The position numbers and the translations under genes were made by a program. Under the pieces are notes generated by a model that was not told where the DNA came from, searched no databases, and saw nothing but the letters and a program-made list of their open reading frames with translations. Below, one piece after another: positions 43,321 to 52,020 of a stretch of 64,000 bases of DNA. Location of the stretch: contig JAJDEP010000007.1 in NCBI GenBank assembly GCA_029259715.1, positions 1-64,000 on the forward strand, read 5' to 3'. The stretch is from Planctomycetota bacterium. GTDB lineage: Bacteria > Planctomycetota > B15-G4. Positions within the stretch are counted from its first letter, which is position 1. Each line of letters starts with the position of its first letter.

Positions 43321-44943
43321 CTACAGGTCGTCGTGGCGGCGTTCGATTTCGGTGAAGAGGCGCTCGAGGACCTCAGCCATCTGGTCGATCTCGCGGGTGA
43401 GCACGTCCGCGAGCAGGACGATGCGCAGACGCGCCTCTTCGCCCGCCGGACCGCATCCGAGCAGCTTCGCGCCCATGCGCCAGCCGGCCTCGACGATCTC
43501 CTCGCGGTAGCGGACGGTCAGCCCCCACATCCCGCCGAGCCCCGAGAAGTCCGGGAACAGCTCGGGGTGACGCGCGGAAAGATCGGCCAGGCGCGCGCGG
43601 CAGTACTCCCCCTTGATCTGGGAGTTCTCCAGGATGGTGCGGTCGTCGAAGAGCGGCTCTTCGTGCTGCGTGAGCAGATGCAACGTCGTGTGCGACATGT
43701 TCACGTCGAAGAACTTGCCGCCGCCGAAGGTGTTGCTGTGCCACCCGACGTGACAGTCGTCGGCGAGCTCGGCGCGGGCGAACATCATGCCGACCACGGC
43801 GCCCTTGGCCGTCCACAGGATGTCCGGCGCCACGCCGTAGTGTTCGACGGCGAAGACCGTTCCCGTGCGCCCGAAGGACTGCACCTCGTCGGACCCGAAC
43901 AGGATGCCGTGCTCGGCGCAAGCGCTCGCCACGCCCCGCAACCACGTGCGGTCGGCGATGCGGTAACCGCCCTCGCCCTGGTAGCACTCGACGACGAACA
44001 GGGCCGCGAGGTCCACCGGGATGCGGCCGGACTGCACGACGGCCGACACGCCTCCGGGCGCGTCGAGGATCTCGGTGATCGGGCGCGCGTCGATGAGGTC
44101 GGTGAAGTCGGAGACTTCCCCGTTGAAGGGGATGTGCCGCACCGACCGCATCTTGCCGAAGCCCAGATGGTGGTTGCGCTTGCTGCGCGTCAGGCTCAGC
44201 ACCCCGAGGGTGCGCCCGTGGAAGCTGCTCTCGCAGGCCACCACGAAGAAGGGGTAGTCGGCCCAGGTGGGTTCGTCGCTCTGGCTGTCGAAGTAGGGCA
44301 CGCGCGGGATCGCGAGGTCCTCCATGACCCGGCTGAGGACCTGCATGCCGTGGCGGGCGACGAAGCGCTTGTACGCGTGGATCTGCGCGAGCTTGATGGC
44401 CGCCTCGCCGGACTCGGCGCCGCTGTTCGTGAAGAAAGTGCGGAAGGCCCCCACGTTGGGAAACGCGGACTTGCACAATCCGTTCGCCAGGCTCGCGAGG
44501 TCCTGAGAAGTGACCAGGCCCTCGAGGCCGTCGCCGAGGGTCACGAAGTCGTCGGTGTTGATCTCCCGCCGGAAGATCAGACCGGTCTCCGTGAGGCGCT
44601 GCACCGTCTTGCGATAGGCCGGGTGGTGCGCGTCGATGAGCTTCTGCGCCACGCCCTGGTAGAGGTCGAGGTACACGCCGGCCGGCGAGTCGACGAACAT
44701 ACCCGTCGCCGGGTAGCTGTAGTCGATGACCGGGCTGGCCTCACTGATGGTGTTCGGGAAGATGCTGCCCCGGTGTGCCGCCTTCACGTCCGCGTAGTCG
44801 CCGTGCGGCGTGCCCTCGGCCGCGGCCTTCGCCGTCCCGCGGTTGAGCCGGCGCTCACCCACCGTGACGTCGGGGAAAGCCAGTCGGTCGTGCTCCGCGT
44901 TCAGGTCGTAGCCGTTGATGATCATGCTCTCGGTCGCCTTCAC
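43321..44943 (-). CDS. class III PLP-dependent aminotransferase
   Basis: 540 residues. PLP-enzyme landmarks: FFTNSGAESGEAAIKLAQIHAYKR (cofactor phosphate grip), SSFHGRTLGVLSLTRSK, LFVVECYQGEGGYRIADRTWL, FGSDEVQSFGRTGTVFAVEH with the pyridine-contacting Asp, and Lys380 in WTAKGAVVG as the Schiff-base lysine. It is longer than most class III enzymes because of a ~75-residue N-terminal part. The amine donor or acceptor cannot be told. The start is GTG, overlapping the pyrI stop by four bases (GTGA), with GGAG upstream, so it is translated with the pyrimidine genes. Confidence 0.9.
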   Translation of the reverse strand: MKATESMIINGYDLNAEHDRLAFPDVTVGERRLNRGTAKAAAEGTPHGDYADVKAAHRGSIFPNTISEASPVIDYSYPATGMFVDSPAGVYLDLYQGVAQKLIDAHHPAYRKTVQRLTETGLIFRREINTDDFVTLGDGLEGLVTSQDLASLANGLCKSAFPNVGAFRTFFTNSGAESGEAAIKLAQIHAYKRFVARHGMQVLSRVMEDLAIPRVPYFDSQSDEPTWADYPFFVVACESSFHGRTLGVLSLTRSKRNHHLGFGKMRSVRHIPFNGEVSDFTDLIDARPITEILDAPGGVSAVVQSGRIPVDLAALFVVECYQGEGGYRIADRTWLRGVASACAEHGILFGSDEVQSFGRTGTVFAVEHYGVAPDILWTAKGAVVGMMFARAELADDCHVGWHSNTFGGGKFFDVNMSHTTLHLLTQHEEPLFDDRTILENSQIKGEYCRARLADLSARHPELFPDFSGLGGMWGLTVRYREEIVEAGWRMGAKLLGCGPAGEEARLRIVLLADVLTREIDQMAEVLERLFTEIERRHDDL

Positions 44944-45452
44944 AGTAGCTCCACCTCTTCCTTCTTGAGCGACCGCTCGCAGTAGTGGCAGCGGACCTTC
45001 AATGGGTCGGTGCGCTCTACCTTGAAGCGCGTCGCGACCCGCGAGTCGTTGCAGACGCAGGAGGGATTGGGGCAGTGGATCAGGTTGTCGATCACCGGCG
45101 GCAGGGCCGGCTTGAATTTGTCCACAACGTTGAAGTCACGAATGATCGAGAACGTCGCGCGCGGCGAGACGAGGGCGATCTTCGAGACCTCCTCCGGCGT
45201 GATCTCGCGGTTCTCGATCTTGATGATGTCCTTGCGGTTGACCTTGCCGCTCTCGAGGTTCAGGCCGATGGTCACGGCGCCCTCGAAGCGGATGCCAAGG
45301 ATCGAGAGCACCTTCAAGGCCGTGCCGGCGACGAGGTGGTCGATGACCGTGCCCTTGCGCAGGGCCGAGACCTTGATCAGCGGCATGTCCCCGCTGCTCG
45401 CCGCGGGCTCGGTGGGTTCCCCCTGCACGGGCTGCGCCTCCGCCTCAGACAC
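44940..45452 (-). CDS. pyrI: aspartate carbamoyltransferase regulatory subunit
   Basis: 170 residues. After a ~22-residue extension rich in Glu/Pro/Ala, the allosteric domain (LRKGTVIDHLVAGTALKVL) and the zinc domain follow; zinc ligands are Cys127, Cys132, Cys155 and Cys158. With PyrB it builds the holoenzyme that ATP activates and CTP inhibits. The start is GTG 45452, overlapping the pyrB stop by eight bases, and its stop overlaps the aminotransferase start. The long N-terminal extension is unusual and its role is unknown. Confidence 0.96.
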   Translation of the reverse strand: MSEAEAQPVQGEPTEPAASSGDMPLIKVSALRKGTVIDHLVAGTALKVLSILGIRFEGAVTIGLNLESGKVNRKDIIKIENREITPEEVSKIALVSPRATFSIIRDFNVVDKFKPALPPVIDNLIHCPNPSCVCNDSRVATRFKVERTDPLKVRCHYCERSLKKEEVELL

Positions 45453-46386
45453 GGTCGATCCCCAGCAACAGGGAGAGCACGGCCTTGCGCACCGTCACGC
45501 CGTTGCGCGCCTGGTCGAAGTAGGCCGCACCCGGATAGTCGTCGAGCTCAGTCGCGATCTCGTTGAGGCGCGGCAGCGGGTGCATGAGCGTCACGCTCCC
45601 GCCGATCTTGTCGAGCGTCGCGCGGTCGATGCGGTAGGCGTTCTTGACCTTCTCGTACTCGACCGGGTCCGGGAAGCGCTCCTGCTGGATGCGCGTCGTG
45701 TAGAGGATGTCGACATCCGAAGCCAGGCTGAAGAAGTCCTCGTCCTCGGAGTAGATGGTGCCGCGCGCGTCGAGCTCTTCGATGAAGTCGGCCGGTATCC
45801 GCAACGACTGCGGCGAGATGAGGAAGATCTCGTTGTCGAAGTGGGTGAGGGTTTCGATCAATGAGTGAACCGTGCGGCTGTACTTCAGGTCGCCCACGAA
45901 GGCGATCTTGAGGTTGTCGAGCCGTCCCCGCTTCTGTCGGATCGTGTAGAGGTCCAGTAGCGTCTGGGTCGGATGCTGATTCGTGCCGTCACCGGCGTTG
46001 ATCACCGGCAGGCGGGTGCTCTCGGCCGACAGGCGCGCCGCCCCCTCGAGCGGGTGCCGCACGAGAATGATGTCGCAGTAATTCTCGACGACGCGGATCG
46101 TGTCGGCCAGCGACTCGCCCTTGGCCGTGCTCGAGATCTTGGCGTCCGCGAATCCCAGGGCCTGTCCGCCCAGGCGCTGCATCGCCGCCGTGAAGGACAG
46201 GTGGGTGCGCGTGGACGGCTCGAAGAAGAGCGTGCCCAGGATCTTCCCGGCCAGGATCGGCTGGTCGTAGCCCTCGAAGCCCTCGGCGGCATCCAGGAAG
46301 GCCAGCAACTCTTCCCGGGAGAAGTCGCGCATGGAGACGAGATCCCGCCCGGCGAGCGAGATCGTGTCTGTGCCCTTGGAGGTCAC
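45445..46386 (-). CDS. pyrB: aspartate carbamoyltransferase catalytic subunit
   Basis: Joins carbamoyl phosphate and aspartate to form carbamoyl aspartate in pyrimidine synthesis. 313 residues: FFEPSTRTHLSF holds the Ser-Thr-Arg-Thr carbamoyl phosphate loop (58-61), KGESLADT, GDGTNQHPTQTLLD and HPLPR are the other active-site parts. The frame starts at GTG 46386 with GGAGT upstream. It is the first gene of pyrB-pyrI-aminotransferase. pyrF is elsewhere in the window, so the pathway is split. Confidence 0.97.
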   Translation of the reverse strand: MTSKGTDTISLAGRDLVSMRDFSREELLAFLDAAEGFEGYDQPILAGKILGTLFFEPSTRTHLSFTAAMQRLGGQALGFADAKISSTAKGESLADTIRVVENYCDIILVRHPLEGAARLSAESTRLPVINAGDGTNQHPTQTLLDLYTIRQKRGRLDNLKIAFVGDLKYSRTVHSLIETLTHFDNEIFLISPQSLRIPADFIEELDARGTIYSEDEDFFSLASDVDILYTTRIQQERFPDPVEYEKVKNAYRIDRATLDKIGGSVTLMHPLPRLNEIATELDDYPGAAYFDQARNGVTVRKAVLSLLLGIDRV

Positions 46387-46483
46387 CCTGGGACTCCTGT
46401 CCGCCGCGCCCGGTCCTCCCGGCTACGCCCTGCAGAGGCGCCCTTCCCCGAGGCTGGCGACGGCCACTGAGTCTATCAAACGT

Positions 46484-46504
46484 CCGTGGGTCGACTGACC
46501 ACGG
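46484..46504 (-). terminator. small hairpin between the GspG-domain gene and pyrB
   Basis: CCGTGG and CCACGG pair around a nine-base loop; on the transcribed strand ACGTTTGA follows. It lies ~45 bases past the stop of the 46550-48700 gene, so it could end that transcript before pyrB starts. Short stem, so low weight. Confidence 0.4.
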
Positions 46505-46549
46505 CCGACGACTCAGCGCCGCCCCGCTCCCCGGGCGTCCTCAGACAAC

Positions 46550-48700
46550 CTACTTCGTCTTGACGATGTCGTCGCCGTCGCCCTGCTCGTCGATCCCGTC
46601 GGGACCGCCGCTCCAGAGCTTCACCTTCCGGCCGTCGAGGGCGTAGTGGTAACCGTTGCCCCACGGGTCGAGGGGCAGTTCGAGCTCGCCCATGTAGCCG
46701 TTGGGGTAGTCGGGCAGGGGCTGGATGATCGCGTCGAGGGTGTCGGGGTAGGCGCGGTCGGCGTCCATGATCTTGTAGATCGTCAACCCGGCCTTGATGC
46801 GCCCGAGGTCGTCCATGACCTGCTTCGACGGATCGGCCGCGTCCTCCATGGCCATCACGTCGCCGAAGGCATTCGACTCGGCCAGGCCGAAGAAGGCGGC
46901 GCCCATCACGATGAACGGCATGAAGTCGCTCATCTCGAACTGGCTGATGGACTGGCCCACTACCTCGTTGCCGCTCTGATATCCGCCGGACATCGAGTAG
47001 CGCAGGTGCTGGCTGACGGAACCCTCGGTGGGCAGCAGCGCCAGGTCGATGGGCAGGTCCTTCATGCCGCCGCCGAACATCTGGGCCATGCCGGCAAACT
47101 GTCCGTAGATCGCCTTGAAGGCCTGCTCGTTGTCACTGAACGTGAAGTTGACCACCTCGCCGGAGCTCTGCAGCCCGCTCACGAAGGAGGCGAACTCAGG
47201 GATGGACAGCAGCGAGCCCTCGCCCGCCTTGCCGTTGACCGAGCTGCGCAACAGGTCCACCGACTCCATGCTGAAGAGCAGGTCACCGCCGTCGATGCCG
47301 AAGCCGGGGGTCATGCCCGGCAGCATCATCGCGGCCGGCGTCTTCGAGAGGTCCAGCGACCACGCCTTGACCCCGTCGGACTCGTCAGCCTTCAGGTTGA
47401 TCGACATGCCCGACTCGCTCGAGGCGAAGGCGATCATCTTCTCGATCGCCTGCACGAAGAGCTCGGGGTCCTTGGCCTCGACGCGGTAGACCGAGGCGGG
47501 CATCTGCATGATGCCCTGGTTGGGCAGCGTGAAACTCCACATCTCGCCGCCCACGTTCTCGAGCACCATTCGGCGCAGGTCGCTCTCCGGCATGATGCGC
47601 TCGATCTCGCTGCGCACCTTCGCGGAGGCCGCGGGCTCGATCTGGTCGATGATGCCCATGATGAAGTCATAGATCACGGCGAGGTTCGGGACGCTCAGGC
47701 CCGCCGCGCCCATGGCGTTCCCGGGCAGGCCCGCGAGGTTGTCCATGTCGATGGGCTTGGTCTCCATCATGTCGGCGAGGAAGCCCTGTCCGCCTAGATC
47801 GCGGAAGGTCACCTGGGTCGAGTGCACCAGGCCCTTGGCGTCGCGGTAGCTCGTGGAGCCCAACGCCTGCAAGGCCTCCATGCCGACGCCGTCGAGGATC
47901 GCCATGACCTTCGGCGTCATCGCCTGCTCGCCTCCCTGGGCGAGGGCCATCGCCATGCCCTGGCGCGCGAGCGTCATGAAGGAACCGGGACGCATGAAGG
48001 TCGTCGAACCGCCGGCATGCTCGCCGCCGCCGAGCTCGAGCAGGCGCGCATACTCCGTCGTCGACGCGAGGCTGTTGCCGCCGCTCGAGTAGCGATCGAT
48101 CACGCCCTCGATGGTGTCGCGTGACAGGCTCAACACGGCCAGGTTGTCGAGAAAGGCGAGGTGCGCGGACAGGTTCCCGCTCGGACCATGCTTGATGAAC
48201 AGGGTGTGCCCCTCGTAGCCCGTCTCTTCCTGCGCGGCCGGGATCATGTTCCACAGGCCTTGGATCATTCCCAGGTCGTCGCGGCTGAGCATCTCGACGC
48301 CCATGACGAGACCGATGTCCAGGCTGGGCTGACCGCCGTCGCCCGCCTCCATGTTGAAGTGGGTCAGCGCCGTGAACAGGCGGCCGACGGGCGGGCCCTC
48401 TTCGGAACCCAGGACGATGTCGGTCATCGAGATCGCCGGCACGTCGAGTCCGGACTGCTTCGAGGCTTCGCTGAACACTCGATCGAGAGTCGTGAGCGGC
48501 TTGTTCAGGAAGGCCTTCACCTCGGGCTCGTTGAGGATCAGGCGCATGGCCGAGTTGCGCGCCGCGAGGGAGCCCTTACGCAGACTGTCGGTGCCCGTGT
48601 AGAGCATCGTGTCGGCCGGGAGCAGGGAGGCAGGGTCCTGCGCGCCTGCAGGCGAGAGCAGCAGGGAGAGGGCCAGGGCAGTCGTGAGGGTCGCGTGCAT
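46550..48700 (-). CDS. secreted protein: DUF3352-like body with a C-terminal GspG-like pseudopilin domain
   Basis: 716 residues starting at ATG 48700 with a 20-residue signal peptide (MHATLTTALALSLLLSPAGA). The long middle reads like DUF3352-type exported proteins (SLLPADTMLYTGTDSL early, then helix-strand repeats). The last ~75 residues follow the globular domain of the type II secretion pseudopilin GspG: LGRIKAGLTIYKIMDADRAYPDTL, then LPLDPWGNGYHYAL and WSGGPDGIDEQGDGDDI, where Asp/Glu residues form the calcium site. The usual N-terminal prepilin helix is missing, so it cannot be an ordinary pilin. The arrangement suggests the pilin domain is reused for surface or pilus docking. Confidence 0.82.
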   Translation of the reverse strand: MHATLTTALALSLLLSPAGAQDPASLLPADTMLYTGTDSLRKGSLAARNSAMRLILNEPEVKAFLNKPLTTLDRVFSEASKQSGLDVPAISMTDIVLGSEEGPPVGRLFTALTHFNMEAGDGGQPSLDIGLVMGVEMLSRDDLGMIQGLWNMIPAAQEETGYEGHTLFIKHGPSGNLSAHLAFLDNLAVLSLSRDTIEGVIDRYSSGGNSLASTTEYARLLELGGGEHAGGSTTFMRPGSFMTLARQGMAMALAQGGEQAMTPKVMAILDGVGMEALQALGSTSYRDAKGLVHSTQVTFRDLGGQGFLADMMETKPIDMDNLAGLPGNAMGAAGLSVPNLAVIYDFIMGIIDQIEPAASAKVRSEIERIMPESDLRRMVLENVGGEMWSFTLPNQGIMQMPASVYRVEAKDPELFVQAIEKMIAFASSESGMSINLKADESDGVKAWSLDLSKTPAAMMLPGMTPGFGIDGGDLLFSMESVDLLRSSVNGKAGEGSLLSIPEFASFVSGLQSSGEVVNFTFSDNEQAFKAIYGQFAGMAQMFGGGMKDLPIDLALLPTEGSVSQHLRYSMSGGYQSGNEVVGQSISQFEMSDFMPFIVMGAAFFGLAESNAFGDVMAMEDAADPSKQVMDDLGRIKAGLTIYKIMDADRAYPDTLDAIIQPLPDYPNGYMGELELPLDPWGNGYHYALDGRKVKLWSGGPDGIDEQGDGDDIVKTK

Positions 48701-49134
48701 CGGGGTCGTCCTCTGATTCGGCGGTGATCGCTCGCTCCGATCCATGGGGCAGGTGCTCACCACGGTCGCGAGTGACGGGGATCCGGTCAGCCCGGACTCC
48801 CTATTCATTGGCGATGATGTGCGATGCCTTGAACCCGCGTCCACCCGCCGGGGGGGCCGACACCGAATGGTCACCCCGGTATGTCACCCGCCACCGCTCC
48901 GCCACGGATCTTTGGTCGCTCCCGCGAGCCGGCGGCCGGCGAGTTGGCTGCGCCTGCGGACTTGTCACCCGCCGGCCCTCCGGCAAGAATGCCGCGCCCC
49001 GCCGGGGACCACTCGCCGAGCCGGCTCCAAGACTGCGGGTTCGGCGCGACGCGGTGCCCTGGGGTACGATTCGCCGGGCGAAACCGACCCACCACCCCGT
49101 CGAAGCACCCATCTACCTCTGAAAGCGCTTCTAA
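48701..49134. other. 434-base gap between divergent genes, no gene seen
   Basis: Several open frames cross it on both strands, but none has a start with a ribosome site, protein-like composition or family match. It must hold promoters for both flanking genes; TACGAT at 49065-49070 is the only -10-like hexamer I would point to, without a -35. No repeats or strong hairpins stand out. Confidence 0.5.
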
Positions 49135-49518
49135 ATGGACTCTAAAATGCCTTCATGGGCCAAAGTCGCAATCGCCGCCGCAGCGGTGGCCATCGTGTTC
49201 GTCGTGGCGCGCAACCTCAAGGCCCAAGCAGACGAAGAGGCCTGGGCCGTCGTCGGGAGCGAGGCCGTCCTCCAGGGCGACATCGAGGCCATGGAAGCGG
49301 CGCGAGAGCAGGTCAAGGGCTCGTCCGCCGCGACGCTGCTTTCCCTGATGCTCTCGCAGCGCCTCTACGAGCTGGGCGGGACTCAGAACTTCGAGCGGGC
49401 CCGCCAGGTCGCCGGCGAGGCGCTCGACTCGGATCCCGATCACAGGCTCGCTTCGAACCTGCGTCGCGTCCTCGAGGCTGTGGACTCCTTCGAGGTTGCT
49501 CCCGCCGCGGACGCCTAG
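49135..49518 (+). CDS. small membrane-anchored hypothetical protein
   Basis: 127 residues. Residues 7-25 (WAKVAIAAAAVAIVFVVA) are one membrane span; the rest is a charged, helix-rich domain outside or inside the membrane (AMEAAREQVKG, RLYELGGTQNFERARQVAGEAL), possibly a short tetratricopeptide-like hairpin. The alternative start ATG 49147 would give the same span. No family is recognised. It is convergent with parB, with only 16 bases between stop codons. Confidence 0.65.
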   Translation: MDSKMPSWAKVAIAAAAVAIVFVVARNLKAQADEEAWAVVGSEAVLQGDIEAMEAAREQVKGSSAATLLSLMLSQRLYELGGTQNFERARQVAGEALDSDPDHRLASNLRRVLEAVDSFEVAPAADA

Positions 49519-49534
49519 GGCCTCCCGCGCGGGT

Positions 49535-50395
49535 TCAGCTCGCGCGTTCCCCCTGCATGAGCTGGTGCAGCAGGCGGTCGCGGTCGTCGGCCGAGTAGTA
49601 CTCGAAGCGCACTTCGCCCTTTTCGCCGGCATCCTTAACGACCACTCTAGTTCCGTACAATTGGCGTAGTTTTTCTTCGTAAGTACCCATCGGGGACACC
49701 GCGGCGCGGCGGCGGCGGGTCTTCTTGGTCTTCCCCTTGAGAGCCCGTGCGTGGGTCTCGACATCGCGGACCGACCAGTTGTCCTTCACGACGCGATGGG
49801 CCAGCGTCTCGATCTCCGCCTCGGTCCCCGAGCCCAGGAGGGCGCGACCCTGACCTGCGGAGAGCGCTCCGGACTGGACCAGGACCTTCACCGAATCAGG
49901 CAGTTCCAGCAGCCTCAGCGTGTTGCTCACCGTCGCCCGGGCCTTGCCCAGGTGATCGGCCACCTCCTGGTGGGTCCAGCCGTTCCCGGCGATCAACGCC
50001 TCGAAAGCCGAGGCCTCCTCGAGAGCGGTCAGGTTCTCCCGCTGGATGTTCTCGATGATGGCCATCTCGAGGGACCGCTGCTCATCCACGTCGACGACGA
50101 TGGCCGGCACGGTCGTCTTGCCCGCGAGCCGGGAGGCCCGCACCCGGCGCTCCCCGACCACGAGCTGATACCCGGTTCCCGACCTCTGCACGACCACGGG
50201 CTGGAGCACCCCGTGGCGCCCGATCGAGCGCGCGAGCCCCTCGAGAGCGGTCTCGTCCATGATCTGCCGGGGCTGCGCCGGATTGGCAACGATGGCGTCG
50301 AGCTCGACCTCGACCACCTGGTCCGGGCTGGACTCGCGGGGCGAAGTCCGCGTGATGAGTGACTCCAAGCCTCTTCCCAGTCTCTTTTCGATCAC
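49535..50395 (-). CDS. parB: chromosome-partitioning protein ParB
   Basis: A CTP-dependent DNA clamp that loads at parS and spreads to organise the origin region. 286 residues: N-terminal LGRGLESLI, the CTP-binding VVGERRVRASRLAG motif, ENIQRENLTALEEA, the helix-turn-helix (HQEVADHLGKARATVSNTLRLLELP) that reads parS, and a C-terminal dimer domain. GTG 50395 has GGGGAG upstream. ParA is not beside it, and no ParA-like ATPase is found in the window. Two parS-like palindromes lie 76-160 bases upstream, where ParB would load. Confidence 0.97.
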   Translation of the reverse strand: MIEKRLGRGLESLITRTSPRESSPDQVVEVELDAIVANPAQPRQIMDETALEGLARSIGRHGVLQPVVVQRSGTGYQLVVGERRVRASRLAGKTTVPAIVVDVDEQRSLEMAIIENIQRENLTALEEASAFEALIAGNGWTHQEVADHLGKARATVSNTLRLLELPDSVKVLVQSGALSAGQGRALLGSGTEAEIETLAHRVVKDNWSVRDVETHARALKGKTKKTRRRRAAVSPMGTYEEKLRQLYGTRVVVKDAGEKGEVRFEYYSADDRDRLLHQLMQGERAS

Positions 50396-50470
50396 CTTGC
50401 TCTCCCCAGAATTCGTCCCAAGTGCCGTCAGGGCACCAATCTAGGACCACTGAGAGGCCGGTTCAATCCT

Positions 50471-50486
50471 GGTTCCACGTGAAACC
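50471..50486. promoter_or_regulatory. parS site 1
   Basis: GGTTCCACGTGAAACC: the core GTTCCACGTGAAAC matches the ParB-binding consensus TGTTNCACGTGAAACA in all inner positions. It lies 76 bases upstream of the parB start. Confidence 0.92.
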
Positions 50487-50536
50487 GGAGGCTGTTGGTG
50501 GGGATGCCGGCGTTGCGGCTTCCAGCCCCTGGGGCT

Positions 50537-50552
50537 GGTTCCACGTGCAACA
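50537..50552. promoter_or_regulatory. parS site 2 (one core mismatch)
   Basis: GGTTCCACGTGCAACA: same palindrome with C in place of A at one inner position. It begins exactly 66 bases after site 1 begins. It might bind ParB more weakly. Confidence 0.75.
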
Positions 50553-50594
50553 GTCGGGCCTGATGCCGCCCGAATTCGGGTGGCGTCAGCCGGA

Positions 50595-51884
50595 TCAGCC
50601 CGGCCGCAGGTAGCTCAGAGAGTCCGGCAGGGGCTTCTCGTTCTCGCCCAGCCCGGCTGAGAACAGCTGCTCGAGGTCCTCGAGCATGACCGCATCACCG
50701 CGAGCCGAGACCGTGGCCGGCCGCGGGTGCTTGCCGCCCAGCATGATCAGGCCCATCAGCGAGTTCCCCGAGCACGACTCCCCGTCCAGGGTGATCTCCA
50801 GGGGGGTTCCGTAGTGCCGGGCGATCTGGGCGATCAGGGCCAGTGGGCGTGCGTGCAAGGTCATGCCCTTCGGCAGCACGAGCACGACCTCACTCCGGTC
50901 GACGAAGGTCTCGAGGATCTTGTCCGCCAGGGAACTCGCGCCCTCGACGGTCAAGTAGGCGTGACGCAGGCAGGTGTTGACCGCCAGGTCCAGCACCTCG
51001 TGTTTGGCCACCACCGCCGAGACCGCCATCACCGCCGGCTCGTGGCGGATGTCGTTCTCGTGCCGCTGGTAGAAGTGCATCAGGCCGGTGGCCATCTCGA
51101 GCAGATGCAACGACACGGAGGCGTGCCCGCGCAGTGACCGCAGCCAGGAATGGTGGTGCTCGAGCGCCGTCTTGGCGACGTAGGTGTCGTACATCGACTG
51201 GATGTTGTGGACCGCGGACTCATACCAGCGGCAACGTTCCTCGGTCGCGTACTCGGCCACATAGGTGGGCAGGGCCTCCCGGTCCCGCACCTTGCCGAGG
51301 TCGAGCCCGCGACTCGTCTCGAGCACCTTGAGGAAGCGGCCAGCGATCTCCGCGATGTGTTGCTTTTCGTCGACCGAGTCTTCGAACTCGATGTTGCGAG
51401 GCAAGAGCATCCGCTGCTCGGGCTCGAGGTCCGTCTCGACCAGGCTCGCCGACCAACCCAGTGAGAGCGTCTCCGCTTCGCGGCTCAAGGCGGCGAGCAT
51501 CGACTGGGCCGCTTTGGCCAGGCGCGCGTCCCCCTTGCGCAGGTCGGACTCGAGCTCCGCGACGTCCATGTCGAGGCCGTACCGGTTCAGTCGCTCGAGC
51601 AGGTGCAGCCCTGTCGTCTTCACGATGAAGAGCCCACGCGTCGAGGCGAGCAGCTCCCCGAACGTCACGAAGGTCCGATTCTGCCGCCCCCCGAAGTCGT
51701 CGAGGAAGGACTCGACCCGGTGCGCCTCCTCGGCGAATCGCCACGACGCCTTCGACGCGGCGAGGAGCGAAGGGTCCTGCAGGAGGCCCAGCACCCACCC
51801 GCCCAACGAGCGCGTCGTCGCCCGCAGGAGCGGAGCGAAGTCCTCCTCGTGGAGCACGACGTTGCGTGAGTGGGTTTCCATCAT
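50595..51884 (-). CDS. unknown helical domain fused to a C-terminal HPr phosphocarrier domain
   Basis: 429 residues. Residues 1-320 form a helix-rich domain I cannot place (heptads such as LHLLERLNRYGLDMDVAELESDL). The last ~100 residues are HPr-like: VVLVLPKGMTLHARPLALIAQIARHYG carries His344, the phosphorylated histidine position, and CSGNSLMGLIMLGG carries Ser375. Their spacing of 31 equals that of His15 and Ser46 in HPr. HPr passes phosphate from PEP-dependent enzyme I; no PTS gene is in this window. It probably works as a regulatory phosphorelay sensor. It lies between parB with its parS sites and the divergent sigma factor. Confidence 0.82.
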   Translation of the reverse strand: MMETHSRNVVLHEEDFAPLLRATTRSLGGWVLGLLQDPSLLAASKASWRFAEEAHRVESFLDDFGGRQNRTFVTFGELLASTRGLFIVKTTGLHLLERLNRYGLDMDVAELESDLRKGDARLAKAAQSMLAALSREAETLSLGWSASLVETDLEPEQRMLLPRNIEFEDSVDEKQHIAEIAGRFLKVLETSRGLDLGKVRDREALPTYVAEYATEERCRWYESAVHNIQSMYDTYVAKTALEHHHSWLRSLRGHASVSLHLLEMATGLMHFYQRHENDIRHEPAVMAVSAVVAKHEVLDLAVNTCLRHAYLTVEGASSLADKILETFVDRSEVVLVLPKGMTLHARPLALIAQIARHYGTPLEITLDGESCSGNSLMGLIMLGGKHPRPATVSARGDAVMLEDLEQLFSAGLGENEKPLPDSLSYLRPG

Positions 51885-52020
51885 CGGTCGGATCGGTTCA
51901 TCCAGCAGTTTCGGTTTGCCCGCTCGAGCGCAGCAAACCTCGCCTTTCGGTCATCAGCCAGCCCAGTCTAAAGCCACCGCCTCCAACCGACCGAAGAAGT
52001 CTCCGACGGAGCGAGAAACG

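Noticed and set aside
48744-49145. Open frames in the 434-base gap before the small membrane protein gene
   Set aside because: Frames on both strands are equally open, no ribosome site precedes a start, and the proteins are Arg/Pro-rich without pattern.
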